64,000 nucleotides of DNA from assembly GCA_022009855.1 (NCBI GenBank), contig CP091727.1, positions 2,418,001-2,482,000 of the forward strand. The letters are read 5' to 3'. The first letter of the stretch is position 1; each line of letters opens with the position of its first letter. Made by a program: the position numbers and the translations under genes. Positions 49,850 through 58,437 of this stretch are shown piece after piece. This DNA is from Lentisphaeria bacterium. GTDB taxonomy: Bacteria; Verrucomicrobiota; Lentisphaeria; Victivallales; Victivallaceae. Below the pieces are notes generated by a model, which saw only the letters and a list, made by a program, of their open reading frames with translations, was not told the DNA's origin and did no database searches.

Positions 49850-50184
49850 TGAAGAAAGTGCATCCTAATATTGAACTGCCGCAAGAGGTTAGCAACCAGG
49901 AATTGAAAAATAGACCAATGTGTTCAAATTCCCATTAGAAAATGGTTGTAGACTCTAGGGACGTTCAACGGTTGAATGATTCCGAAACCATCACCTCGAA
50001 GAATGATAAAAAATAATTAGCATACCAAAACAAGTAAAATTCAAACCCAAAAGCAACCTCATATTGCAGGAAACCCTATTCCAATCTTAAAATAAAGCAT
50101 AATAATACCGATTTGTCTTGCATAGTGTTAATTGGTAATAAAAAACTTTATAAATACAGTATTGGCATAAAATGACCTAAGAAA
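49850..50184. other. Gap with fragmentary repeat
   Basis: No gene. Contains the decayed repeat copy at 49892-50004 and AT-rich sequence beyond it. This is the inner edge of the accessory island. Confidence 0.5.
49892..50004 (+). repeat. Repeat/IS3 tail, copy 5 (degenerate)
   Basis: Keeps GGAATTGAAAA, ATTAGAAAATGGTTGTAGAC, GGGACGTTCAACG and CCGAAACCATCACCTCG in the order seen in copies 3 and 4, but breaks off before the CTTGCAATC...TATAGTAA part. No gene start follows. Confidence 0.6.
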
Positions 50185-50265
50185 TCAGCTTTTTGAGGTC
50201 AATATAATAGCGATGATCGCAATTACGATCAGGAGTTCGATTAAAGAGAAAAGTCTTCGATTCAT
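50185..50265 (-). pseudogene. Prepilin-type N-terminal fragment
   Basis: 26 codons starting MNRRLFSLIELLIVIAIIAI and stopping at 50185. F-S-L-I-E-L is the type IV pilin/pseudopilin cleavage and methylation motif followed by its hydrophobic helix. Lentisphaerota and relatives carry many such genes, often with a downstream beta-sandwich. Here only the leader and helix remain. It may be an old truncated gene. Confidence 0.6.
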
Positions 50266-50488
50266 TTTTTGATATTCTCTTACCTCTTTGCTGTTCAAGC
50301 GTTTGCTATATACTATCCAATATAGCCCCGGATGGATAAAATGTCAAAAAAGGATGGTTGAGCTGTCGGATTTTCGCTGAAAAATCATGGTTTGGAAGGG
50401 AATCAAAAAAAATTTCACCGGGGCTTTCCGGAGGAGAGGTTGTGCGGTTTTATTTGGAATTAAGTTTTGTCTTAATGCAATGGAGATG

Positions 50489-50519
50489 AAAAAGGAGGGG
50501 CGTCATCAGACACTCCTCC
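50489..50519 (-). terminator. Rho-independent terminator of ahcY
   Basis: On the minus strand GGAGGAGTG (50519-50511) pairs with CGCCCCTCC (50502-50494), with one mismatch and one wobble, around an 8-nt loop. T5 follows. It lies ~25 nt after the ahcY stop. Confidence 0.7.
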
Positions 50520-50543
50520 CTCGCTGGAAACGGCGATTTCGAC

Positions 50544-51950
50544 TCAGTAGCGGTAGCTCTCCGGTTTGTAGGGGCCTTCCACCGGAACGCCGATGTAGTC
50601 GGCCTGCTCCTGCGTGAGCGTGGTGAGCTTCGCTCCCAGTTTGGCCAGATGAAGGCGCGCCACCTCTTCGTCGAGTTTCTTGGCGATCAGATAGACGCCG
50701 ACTTTCCGGTCCGGATTGCGGGCGATGTCGATCTGGGCGAGCGTCTGGTTGGTGAAGCTGCTCGACATCACGAAGGACGGATGCCCCGTCGCACAGCCAA
50801 GGTTGACCAACCGCCCTTCAGCCAGCAGATAGATCGAATGGCCGTCGGGGAAGGTAAATCGGCTCACCGGGCAGGAGCTCCCCTTGATCTCCAGTTTGCG
50901 GATTCCGGGATACTGCTCCAGCTCTGCGACCTCGATCTCATCGTCGAAGTGGCCGATGTTGCAGACGATCGCCTGATCCTTCATCTTCGCCATGTGTTCG
51001 GCGGTGATGATCCGGCAGTTGCCGGTAGTGGTGACGTAGAGGTCCGCCTCGGGCAGGGCGTCTTCGACCGTGCATACCCGGAAACCCGCCATGCACGCCT
51101 GCAGCGCGCAGATCGGATCGACTTCGCTGACCAGCACCCGCGCCCGCTCGTTGCGCAGCGCCTCCGCGCATCCTTTGCCGACGTCGCCGTAGCCGCAGAC
51201 CATCACCGTCTTGCCGGAGAGCAGCACATCCAGCGCGCGCTTGATTCCGTCGGTCAGGCTGTGGCGGCAGCCGTAGATGTTGTCGAATTTGCTCTTGGTG
51301 ACCGAATCGTTGACGTTGACCGCCTGAAAAAGCAGTTCGCCGCGGCTCTCCATCTGGATCAGCCGGTGCACTCCTGTCGTGGTCTCCTCGGAGACGCCGC
51401 GCACCGCCGCCGCCACCTTGTGCCAGTGTTGCGGATCCTCTGCCAGCACCCGCCGGAGCAATGCATTGATGATCTGCAGCTCCTGTACGTCAGTCGGCAC
51501 ATCCAGAATCGAAGGATCGTTCTCCGCCGCCACGCCACGGTGGATCAGCAGCGTCGCGTCGCCGCCGTCGTCGACGATCTGATCCGGGCCGGAGTTGTCC
51601 GGCCAGGTCATCGCCCGGTAGGTGCACTCCCAGTACTCTTCGAGGCTCTCGCCTTTCCACGCGAAGACCGGTACGCCGCCGGCGGCGATCGCCGCCGCCG
51701 CGTGATCCTGCGTCGAGAAGATGTTGCAACTGGCCCAGCGCACATCCGCGCCGAGCGCCTTCAACGTCTCGATCAGCACCGCCGTCTGGATGGTCATGTG
51801 CAGACTGCCCATGATCTTCACCCCCTTGAGCGGCTGCTCCGGGCCGTACTTGGCGCGGGTCGCCATCAGCCCCGGCATCTCCTGCTCGGCGATTTCTATC
51901 TCCTTGCGGCCGAAATCGGCCAGATTGATGTCCCTGATCTGGTATTCCAT
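50544..51950 (-). CDS. ahcY: Adenosylhomocysteinase
   Basis: An intact 468-residue frame. Family signatures are MGSLHMTIQTAVLIETL, ALGADVRWASCNIFSTQDH, NLYGCRHS-type NIYGCRHSLTDGIKRALD, VCGYGDVGKGCAEAL (NAD-binding glycine loop), CNIGHFDDEI and a C-terminal KPESYRY reaching the partner subunit. It hydrolyses S-adenosylhomocysteine to homocysteine and adenosine, relieving product inhibition of methyltransferases. It lies 18 bp downstream of the PfkB kinase and metK, so the SAM cycle is one minus-strand operon. Homotetramer expected in the cytoplasm. Confidence 0.97.
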   Translation of the reverse strand: MEYQIRDINLADFGRKEIEIAEQEMPGLMATRAKYGPEQPLKGVKIMGSLHMTIQTAVLIETLKALGADVRWASCNIFSTQDHAAAAIAAGGVPVFAWKGESLEEYWECTYRAMTWPDNSGPDQIVDDGGDATLLIHRGVAAENDPSILDVPTDVQELQIINALLRRVLAEDPQHWHKVAAAVRGVSEETTTGVHRLIQMESRGELLFQAVNVNDSVTKSKFDNIYGCRHSLTDGIKRALDVLLSGKTVMVCGYGDVGKGCAEALRNERARVLVSEVDPICALQACMAGFRVCTVEDALPEADLYVTTTGNCRIITAEHMAKMKDQAIVCNIGHFDDEIEVAELEQYPGIRKLEIKGSSCPVSRFTFPDGHSIYLLAEGRLVNLGCATGHPSFVMSSSFTNQTLAQIDIARNPDRKVGVYLIAKKLDEEVARLHLAKLGAKLTTLTQEQADYIGVPVEGPYKPESYRY

Positions 51951-51967
51951 TGGAAATTCACTCCCGG

Positions 51968-52966
51968 TTATTTGACGATTTTTCCCTTGATTTCACTCCA
52001 CACCGGCTCCGGCAGTTCGGAACCCACCACCTTGACCACCTCCGACGAGACGAGCGACCCGTACCAGGCCGCTTCCGCGAGCGGCCGCTCCCGGAGCACC
52101 CCGTAAAGAAAGCCCGCCGCCCAGAGGTCGCCCGCAGCCGTCGTATCCACCGGTTCGGCCACCAGCAGCGCCGGTACCTTCGCAGTTTCGTTCCCACGCC
52201 GGATCAGCGAACCGCGCCGCCCGAGTTTGATCGCGGCAATGTCGCACCATGAAGCAAGCCGGTCGAGCTGCTCCTCCGTGGTCAGCCCGTCGAAGAGCGC
52301 AGAAGCCTCTTCCTCATTGGCGAGCACGATATCCACATAGTTGCGCAGAATATCCGGCAGATCCTCGCGGAAGTCGCGGACCACTTCGAAGCTCGCCAGA
52401 TCCAGTCCGATCCGGCAGCCCGCCTCTTTCGCGCGCCGCATCACCGTCGGGAGCACCGCCGAATAGAGCATGTAGCCTTCGATGTACACCCAGTCATAGG
52501 CGGAGAAATCGACCTTCTCCGCTTCGTCGATCCGAAGCAGCAGCGATGCCGCGAGGCTGGAGCGCATCGTGCGCTCCGCGTCGGGGGTGATGAGCGAGAG
52601 GCAGGTCCCGGTCGGCGCTTCGCCGGTGGTGACGAACTCCGCGTCGGAGCCGCCCAGCTCCCGGAATCGCGCCCGGTAGAAGTCTCCGTTGGCATCATCC
52701 CCGAGCTTGCCGAACATCGCGACGTCGAGTCCGAGACGGGCCAGCGCAAACACCGTGTTCCCCGCCGAACCGCCCGGCACCCGCTGCGGATTGCCCGGGA
52801 GACGCGCCAGTACCGACTGCTGGAAGTCGGCGTCCACCATCAGCATCCCGCCCTTTTCGCCCGGAATCGTCGCGAGAAACGCATCGTCCACCCGGACCAG
52901 AATATCGAGGAGCGGTGAACCGACACCCAGCAGTGCCGGACCCGGTGTGCCGTGTGCCATCTTCAC
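51968..52966 (-). CDS. PfkB-family sugar/adenosine kinase
   Basis: An intact frame of ~332 residues. The GTG at 52966 overlaps the metK stop; an ATG lies two codons later. PfkB features are PGGSAGNTVFALARLGL near the N-terminus, VLANEEEASALF, and the C-terminal PVDTTAAGDLWAAGFLYG (the D of TAAGD is the catalytic base). Between ahcY and metK, the natural substrate would be the adenosine released by AhcY, giving AMP. Adenosine kinase is thus the best guess, but PfkB specificity cannot be proved by eye. Confidence 0.85.
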   Translation of the reverse strand: MKMAHGTPGPALLGVGSPLLDILVRVDDAFLATIPGEKGGMLMVDADFQQSVLARLPGNPQRVPGGSAGNTVFALARLGLDVAMFGKLGDDANGDFYRARFRELGGSDAEFVTTGEAPTGTCLSLITPDAERTMRSSLAASLLLRIDEAEKVDFSAYDWVYIEGYMLYSAVLPTVMRRAKEAGCRIGLDLASFEVVRDFREDLPDILRNYVDIVLANEEEASALFDGLTTEEQLDRLASWCDIAAIKLGRRGSLIRRGNETAKVPALLVAEPVDTTAAGDLWAAGFLYGVLRERPLAEAAWYGSLVSSEVVKVVGSELPEPVWSEIKGKIVK

Positions 52967-54162
52967 TTCCGCGGGAATTTTTCAGCGGCGGCCTTCAGCT
53001 CCGCCACCCGGTCGATCTTTTCCCACGGGAACTGCGCCCGGCCGAAGTGACCGTAGGCGGCGGTATCCTGATAGCACCAGCCCTGGCCCGGATGCTTGAG
53101 TCCGAGCTGGCGCACGATCTCCGCCGGCTTCAGCGAAAACACCTCGCGGATCACCTTTTCCAGATCGCCGTCGTCGGCCAGCACTCCGGTGCCGTAGGTG
53201 TCGACGTTGATGCTCAGCGGTTCGGCGACGCCGATCGCATAGGCAACCTGCACTTCACACTTGTCGGCCAGGCCCGCCGCGACGATGTTCTTGGCGATGT
53301 AACGGCACATGTAGGCCGCGGAACGGTCAACCTTCGACGGATCCTTGCCGGAGAAGGCGCCGCCGCCGTGGCTGCCGACGCCGCCGTAGGTGTCGACGAT
53401 GATCTTGCGTCCGGTCAGACCGGTGTCCCCGTGGGGGACCGCCCACCTCGAACCGGCCGGTCGGATTGACGTAATAGCGGATTTCTCCGCCGAGCAGTTC
53501 TGCGGGGATCACCCGTTTGACCACGTCACGCACCAGCGCTTCGAGCCATTCCGCAGGCATGTCCGGTGTGTGCTGATGGGAGACCACGATCGTCTCCACC
53601 GCCTTTGGCCTGCCGCCGACATAACGGATCGACACCTGGCTTTTGGAATCCGGCCGCAGATAGCGGTATTTCACCGGATCGCTCTTGCGGAGGCGTGCCA
53701 GCTCCTCGACGATTTTGTGGGCGTAGTAGATGGTGGCCGGCATCATGTCCGGAGTTTCATTGCTGGCGTAGCCGAACATCATGCCCTGGTCGCCGGCCCC
53801 CTGTTCGGTGAAGCGGCCCATCCCCTCGGTCACGCCCTGCGAGATGTCCGGGGACTGCCGGTGGATGCAGATCATCACCTTCGCGTCGTCGGCGCAGAAC
53901 CCCACCGCGGGGTCGTTATAGCCGATTTTCCGGATCGCATTCAGCGCGACATCCTGCCAGTTCACCTTGGCACGGGTGGTGATTTCCCCGAGATCACAAC
54001 CAGGTTGGTGGTGGTCAGCGTTTCACAGGCCACACGACTCTCCGGATCCTGCGCCAGACAGGCGTCGAGGATCGCGTCGGAAATCTGGTCGCACACCTTA
54101 TCCGGATGCCCTTCGGAAACCGATTCCGAAGTGAACACGTGCTCTGCACGAATCTTGCTCAT
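52963..54162 (-). CDS. metK: S-adenosylmethionine synthetase, frameshifted
   Basis: Three frames join: the N-terminus (start 54162 after AGGAGAAAAGAAAG; HVFTSESVSEGHPDKVCDQISDAI), a middle (FTEQGAGDQGMMFGYASNETP, VKYRYLRPDSKSQV), and a C-terminus (GGGAFSGKDPSKVDRSAAYMCRYIAKNIVAA). Shifts lie near 53985 and 53435 at C4/G5 runs. The ATP-binding GHPDK and GAGDQG motifs are intact. The gene is essential, so the breaks are almost surely sequence errors. It makes SAM from methionine and ATP. The stop overlaps the kinase start. Confidence 0.93.
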
Positions 54163-54295
54163 CTTTCTTTTCTCCTGTTCGGAATGAATATTGAAATCGT
54201 TATTTCTATACGGAAAACGCCCGGCGGCAACCAATCTGTGCCGTCGAGCGAAGTTTTCTGCGGTTATCGCAAGCGTTGGATCATGATCTTTCCGG

Positions 54296-54925
54296 TCAGC
54301 GACGGGGAATCCGCATCGGAACCGGAACGCCGCGGCGATTCTGCCGCCAGACGTTCTCGCCCGATCCCTGGACCGCGGGCTTGTCTTCGCCGTAGCTGAT
54401 CGTCTTCATGCGCTCGTCGGGCACGCCCTTTCCGGCCAGATAGGCGCGGATCGCATTCGCCCGGCGTTCTCCCAGCGCACGGTTGTACTCTTCGGTGCCG
54501 CGCTGGTCGCAGTGCCCTTCGATCAGCAGCCCGAGGGTCGGCTTGTCCGCCATGTAGGCGGCGATCCGGTCGAGGTTGGCCGTTTCGGAGGGGACCAGCA
54601 GATCCGAGTCATAGGCGAAGTAGATGATCGGCATGTTGAGGCGGTTGCCCGAGGGGTCGGCCAGAACCCAGCCCTGATCGTCGGCGCCGCCGACGTTGCT
54701 GGTCGAATCCACCCACTCTCCCACACCGGAACCGGAACCCGGGGCAAACTGCCCGCCCGCGCCGGCGCCGAGGCCGGTCGCATTGTAACCCGGATCGTCG
54801 ATCGCCTCCGGAACCGGGGTGAGGTCTTCCGGCGGAACCTCATTGCTGAACAAACTGCAACCCGCACCGACGAATCCAAGCACCGCCGCCGTCAGGGCGC
54901 AACTCATGAAATGTTTCAACTCCAT
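54296..54925 (-). CDS. pal: Peptidoglycan-associated lipoprotein Pal
   Basis: 209 residues with a lipoprotein signal (LTAAVLGFVGAGC, Cys at residue ~23), a Gly-rich linker and a C-terminal OmpA-like domain. The domain runs IIYFAYDSDLLVPSETANLDRIAAYM, LLIEGHCDQRGTEEYNRALGERRANAIRAYLAGKGV and ENVWRQNRRGVPV. The G-H-C-D-x-R-G-T-x-E-Y-N signature is that of Pal. It anchors the outer membrane to peptidoglycan in the Tol-Pal system. It is alone here; no tol genes are visible in this window. Confidence 0.9.
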   Translation of the reverse strand: MELKHFMSCALTAAVLGFVGAGCSLFSNEVPPEDLTPVPEAIDDPGYNATGLGAGAGGQFAPGSGSGVGEWVDSTSNVGGADDQGWVLADPSGNRLNMPIIYFAYDSDLLVPSETANLDRIAAYMADKPTLGLLIEGHCDQRGTEEYNRALGERRANAIRAYLAGKGVPDERMKTISYGEDKPAVQGSGENVWRQNRRGVPVPMRIPRR

Positions 54926-55091
54926 GGCAAATCCTCCTTCTCTGTAGGAATCCAGATGAAATCGTTATTTTTATGTTCTGGTGTTTGATTTAAGATAAGC
55001 GACAATTGTGAAAAATGCAATCAGAAAGGAGGTAAAAGACGATTTTTTTTCAGGAATCTCCTTTTCCCTGCTTCTTCCGGTGGAAAAAACC

Positions 55092-55120
55092 TTGATATTG
55101 GCGGAGAGATGCGCTATATT
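55092..55120 (+). promoter_or_regulatory. Sigma70-type promoter for ilvE-panC-hisD
   Basis: TTGATA (55092-55097), 17-nt spacer, TATATT (55115-55120), about 55 nt before the ilvE ATG in the pal/ilvE divergent gap. Confidence 0.6.
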
Positions 55121-55175
55121 TTCCTTATCATAATTTTCTTCAACCAACTTATTTTTGCAGGAGATCGATCGAATC

Positions 55176-56183
55176 ATGAACATCGACTGGGAAAATCTTG
55201 GATTCAAATTCATGCCGACCCGGAGCAACATCCGTTTCCATTACGAAAACGGCAGCTGGGATGAAGGACGGCTCTGCTCCGACTACAACATCACCGTGTC
55301 GGTCGCCGCGAACGTTTTCCACTACGGGCAGGCGATCTTCGAAGGCGGCAAGGCGTTCCGCTGCCGCGACGGAAAGGTCCGTATCTTCCGCCCCGAGGAG
55401 AACGGCAGGCGGCTCAACAGTTCGGCCCGCCATCTGCTGATGCCGGAATTCCCGGTCGAAAAGTTCGTCGAGGCGGTCAAGACCGTCGTGCGTGACAATG
55501 TCGATTACATCCCTCCCTACGGCACCGGCGGCGCGCTCTACATCCGGCCGGTGATGTTCGGCACCACGCCGCAGATCGGCGTCGGCTCCAGTCTCGCGTA
55601 CGAGCTGATCATCATGGTCGTTCCGGTCGGCGCCTATTACAAGGGCGGCATCAAGCCGGTCGACGCGATGATCTCCCGCGACTATGACCGTGCCGCACCG
55701 CACGGAACCGGCCATATCAAAGCGGCAGGGAATTATGCCGCCAGCCTGATTTCGAGCAAGCAGGCCAAGGATCGCCACTGCGCGGTGGCGCTCTTTCTCG
55801 ATCCGGCGACCCATACCTACGTCGACGAATTCGGCACCAGCAACTTTCTGGCGATCACTCGGGACGGCCGCTATGTGACCTCCCTTTCGGATTCGATTCT
55901 GCCCTCGATCACCAACAATTCGCTGATGACCATCGCCGCCGATCTCGGCATGCCCACCGAGCGCCGCCGTATTGCTGCCGCGGAACTGCCCGACTTCGCC
56001 GAAGTGGCCGCCTGCGGTACGGCGGTGGTGCTCACGCCGGTCGGTCGCATTCTCGACGGCGACAAGGTGATCGATTACCATCTCACCGAGATCGGTCCGG
56101 TGCTGCACAAACTTTACAACGAAATGACCGGCATTCAGCACGGTGACCGGCCCGACCGCCACAACTGGCTGACGGAGATCTAG
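55176..56183 (+). CDS. ilvE: Branched-chain amino acid aminotransferase (class IV)
   Basis: 335 residues from 55176 (MNIDWENLGFKFMPTRSNIRFHY), intact. Class IV PLP fold: VFHYGQAIFEGGKAFRCRDG near the N-terminus, ALYIRPVMFG, the Schiff-base Lys in GHIKAAGNYAASL, DEFGTSNFLAI, and TPVGRI near the end. It interconverts branched-chain amino acids and 2-oxo acids; 2-oxoisovalerate also feeds pantothenate, matching panC directly downstream (5 bp). A weak AGGAG lies 12 nt before the ATG. Confidence 0.9.
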   Translation: MNIDWENLGFKFMPTRSNIRFHYENGSWDEGRLCSDYNITVSVAANVFHYGQAIFEGGKAFRCRDGKVRIFRPEENGRRLNSSARHLLMPEFPVEKFVEAVKTVVRDNVDYIPPYGTGGALYIRPVMFGTTPQIGVGSSLAYELIIMVVPVGAYYKGGIKPVDAMISRDYDRAAPHGTGHIKAAGNYAASLISSKQAKDRHCAVALFLDPATHTYVDEFGTSNFLAITRDGRYVTSLSDSILPSITNNSLMTIAADLGMPTERRRIAAAELPDFAEVAACGTAVVLTPVGRILDGDKVIDYHLTEIGPVLHKLYNEMTGIQHGDRPDRHNWLTEI

Positions 56184-56188
56184 TTCAA

Positions 56189-57041
56189 ATGCGTATCTTT
56201 CGACAGGCGGAGGAGCTCCAGCGTTTTGCGCTTGAAACCCGCCGCGCGGGGAAGCGCATCGCGCTGGTTCCCACGATGGGTTTTCTCCATGCCGGCCATG
56301 CGTTGCTGATTGATATCGCCCGCGGCCGCGCTGATGTGGTGATCGTTTCCATTTTTGTGAATCCGACCCAGTTCGGGCCGGGTGAGGATCTCGACAAGTA
56401 TCCGCGTGACTTCGAGCATGACCGGCTTGTCTGCGCCGAGCATGGCGCGGACGTTATCTTCGCTCCGGAACCGGGGGGCGATGTACGCACCGGACGCTTC
56501 GACCTGGGTGGAGGAGACGATGCTCTCCCGGCCGCTCTGCGGAGCCCGTCGTCCCGGCCATTTCCGGGGGGTGACCACGGTCGTGACGAAGCTCTTCCAT
56601 CTCGCACTGCCGGATGTCGCGGTGTTCGGGCGCAAGGATGCCCAGCAGCTGCTCGTCATCAAACGGATGGTGCGCGACCTCAACTTCCCGATCGAAATCG
56701 TCGCCGCGCCGCTGGTGCGTGGAGCGGACGGGCTGGCTCTTTCGTCGCGCAACCGCTATCTTTCGGATGAGGAGCATCAGCAGGCGCTGGTGCTTTCCCG
56801 CGCACTCCGTGCCGCGAAACCGGCGCTGGAGGAGGCGGGGCTGGAGGGCGCTCCGGCGGTTGTCTCCGCTGTCCGTCATGAGATCGAGGCCGCCGGAGGC
56901 CGGGTGGATTACGTCGAGCTGCTCGACGTCGAAACGCTGGCGAACCCCACTGCGGAGACGAAGGAGGCTCTGTTCGCCCTCGCCGCCTATTTCGGTTCGA
57001 CGCGACTGATCGACAATGAACTCATTCAGGTGAAGAAATGA
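56189..57041 (+). CDS. panC: Pantothenate synthetase, frameshifted
   Basis: The N-terminal frame (MRIFRQAEELQRFALE, VPTMGFLHAGHALL with the HIGH-like H-x-G-H, SIFVNPTQFGPGEDLDKYPR) breaks in the G6 run near 56475. It continues in the next frame with MLSRPLCGARRPGHFRGVTTVVTKLF, FGRKDAQQLLVIKRMV, GLALSSRNRYLS and the C-terminal domain. It condenses pantoate and beta-alanine with ATP. The stop overlaps the hisD start by ATGA. Confidence 0.92.
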
Positions 57042-58334
57042 AGAAAATCCGGTTTGATTCCCCCGATTTTGAGAAGGACCTGCGGGCGCTCTATGAACGG
57101 CCCTCCTTTCCTCCTGAGGTCGGGAAACAGGCCGCTGCTATCATCGAGGAGGTCCGGGCCGACGGAGATGCCGCGCTGATCCGTTTTGCGGAGAAATTCG
57201 ACCACGTGACCCTCTCTCCGGACCGGTTCCGGGTCGGAGATGAGGAGATCGAGGCTGCGAAGAAGGCGCTCACTCCGGCGCAGAAACGGGCGATCCGTAC
57301 CGCGCTTGCCCAGGTGCGCGCCTTTGCGAAGCGAACCATGCCCCGCAACTGGCAGGCGGAGGTTCGCCCCGGTGTCACGCTTGGGGAGAAATTCGAACCG
57401 CTCGACCGGGTCGGCGTCTACATTCCGGGCGGCACAGCGCCACTGGTCTCCACCGTCATCCACACCGCCGGAATCGCTTCGGCCGCCGGAGTGAAGGAGA
57501 TCGTCGCCGTCACTCCGGCCCGGAAGGACGGCAGTGTGCATCCGGCGGTCCTCTACGCGATGAAGCTCGCCGGAGTGACCGAGATCTACCGGCTCGGCGG
57601 CGTCTACGGCGTCGCCGCGCTCGCCTGCGGCACGCAGAGTGTCCGCAAGGTCGAGAAGATCGTCGGTCCCGGCAACGCCTACGTCACCGCCGCCAAGCGG
57701 TTGCTTTACGGTGAGGTCGCCATCGATATGGTCGCCGGTCCTTCGGAGATTCTGGTGATTGCCGACGAAACTGCCGATCCCGCCTTCATTGCCGCCGACC
57801 TGCTCAGTCAGGCCGAACATGGCAGCGGATTGGAGCAGGCGGTGCTGGTGACGGTTTCCGAGCCGCTGCTGGAACAGGTAGAAGCGGAGTTCCTCCGCCA
57901 GAAGGCTTCGCTGCCGCGGCTGGCTACCGTCGATCGGGTGATGGAGCATGGCCTGTTCCTGATCCTTGCCCCCCGACCTGGAGCGCGCGGCCGAAATTGC
58001 CGGTCGGTATGCTCCGGAGCACCTGGAAATTCAGACCGCCAGACCGGAGCGTCTGGCGAAACGGATCACCGCCGCCGGGGCGATCTTCCTCGGTCCGTGG
58101 ACGCCGGAACCGGTTGGGGATTTCTGCGCCGGCCCTTCCCATGTGCTGCCGACCGCGTCGAGCGCGCGTTACTTCAACGGACTGGAGACGCCTGGATTCT
58201 TCCGCCGCTCCAGTATCGTCCGTTATTCGGAAAGTGCTCTGCGGCGGGAAGTTTCCGTCATCGAAGCGTTTGCCGAAATGGAAGGTCTGGCCGCCCACGG
58301 CCGTTCCGGCACCATCCGGGTCAGGCGTTTCTGA
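57038..58334 (+). CDS. hisD: Histidinol dehydrogenase, frameshifted
   Basis: The main frame carries DRVGVYIPGGTAPLVST, VGPGNAYVTAAKRLLYG, IDMVAGPSEILVIADE and LSQAEHGSGLEQAVLVT. The C6 run near 57966 shifts it into PDLERAAEIAGRYAPEHLEI, GAIFLGPWTPEPVGDFCAGPSHVLPT, VSVIEAF and a GRSGTIRVRRF end. HisD oxidises histidinol to histidine (last two steps). About 432 residues, family length. It is the last gene of the ilvE-panC-hisD run and is followed by strong terminators. Confidence 0.93.
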
Positions 58335-58349
58335 ACTTTGCATTCTCCC

Positions 58350-58374
58350 GGGAGGCTTTCCGCCTCCCTTTTTT
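58350..58374 (+). terminator. Rho-independent terminator after hisD
   Basis: GGGAGGC (58350-58356), 5-nt loop, GCCTCCC (58362-58368), then T6. Perfect stem, 15 nt after the stop codon. Confidence 0.9.
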
Positions 58375-58381
58375 CATGCCC

Positions 58382-58414
58382 AAAAAGGCGGCCCGAAATC
58401 CGGGCCGCCTTTTT
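58382..58414. terminator. Bidirectional terminator between hisD and LysM gene
   Basis: AAAAA, GGCGGCCCG (58387-58395), 5-nt loop, CGGGCCGCC (58401-58409), TTTTT. Perfect 9-bp stem with A5 and T5 flanks, so it can stop the convergent LysM-protein transcript as well. Confidence 0.9.
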
Positions 58415-58437
58415 CGTCATTCTGTAACAGGTGCCGC

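Noticed and set aside
27242..50004. CRISPR array or integron attC array
   Set aside because: Repeats are few, hundreds of bp long, irregularly spaced and contain decayed transposase codons. There are no short regular spacers, no cas or integrase gene, and no attC core sites.
50649..52106. 485-codon plus-strand frame opposite ahcY
   Set aside because: Antisense shadow of an intact, clearly recognised ahcY gene.
54163..54295. SAM riboswitch upstream of metK
   Set aside because: The 133-bp gap lacks the recognisable SAM-I/II/IV core elements.
55149..56162. 337-codon minus-strand frame opposite ilvE
   Set aside because: Antisense shadow; the plus strand encodes a complete aminotransferase.
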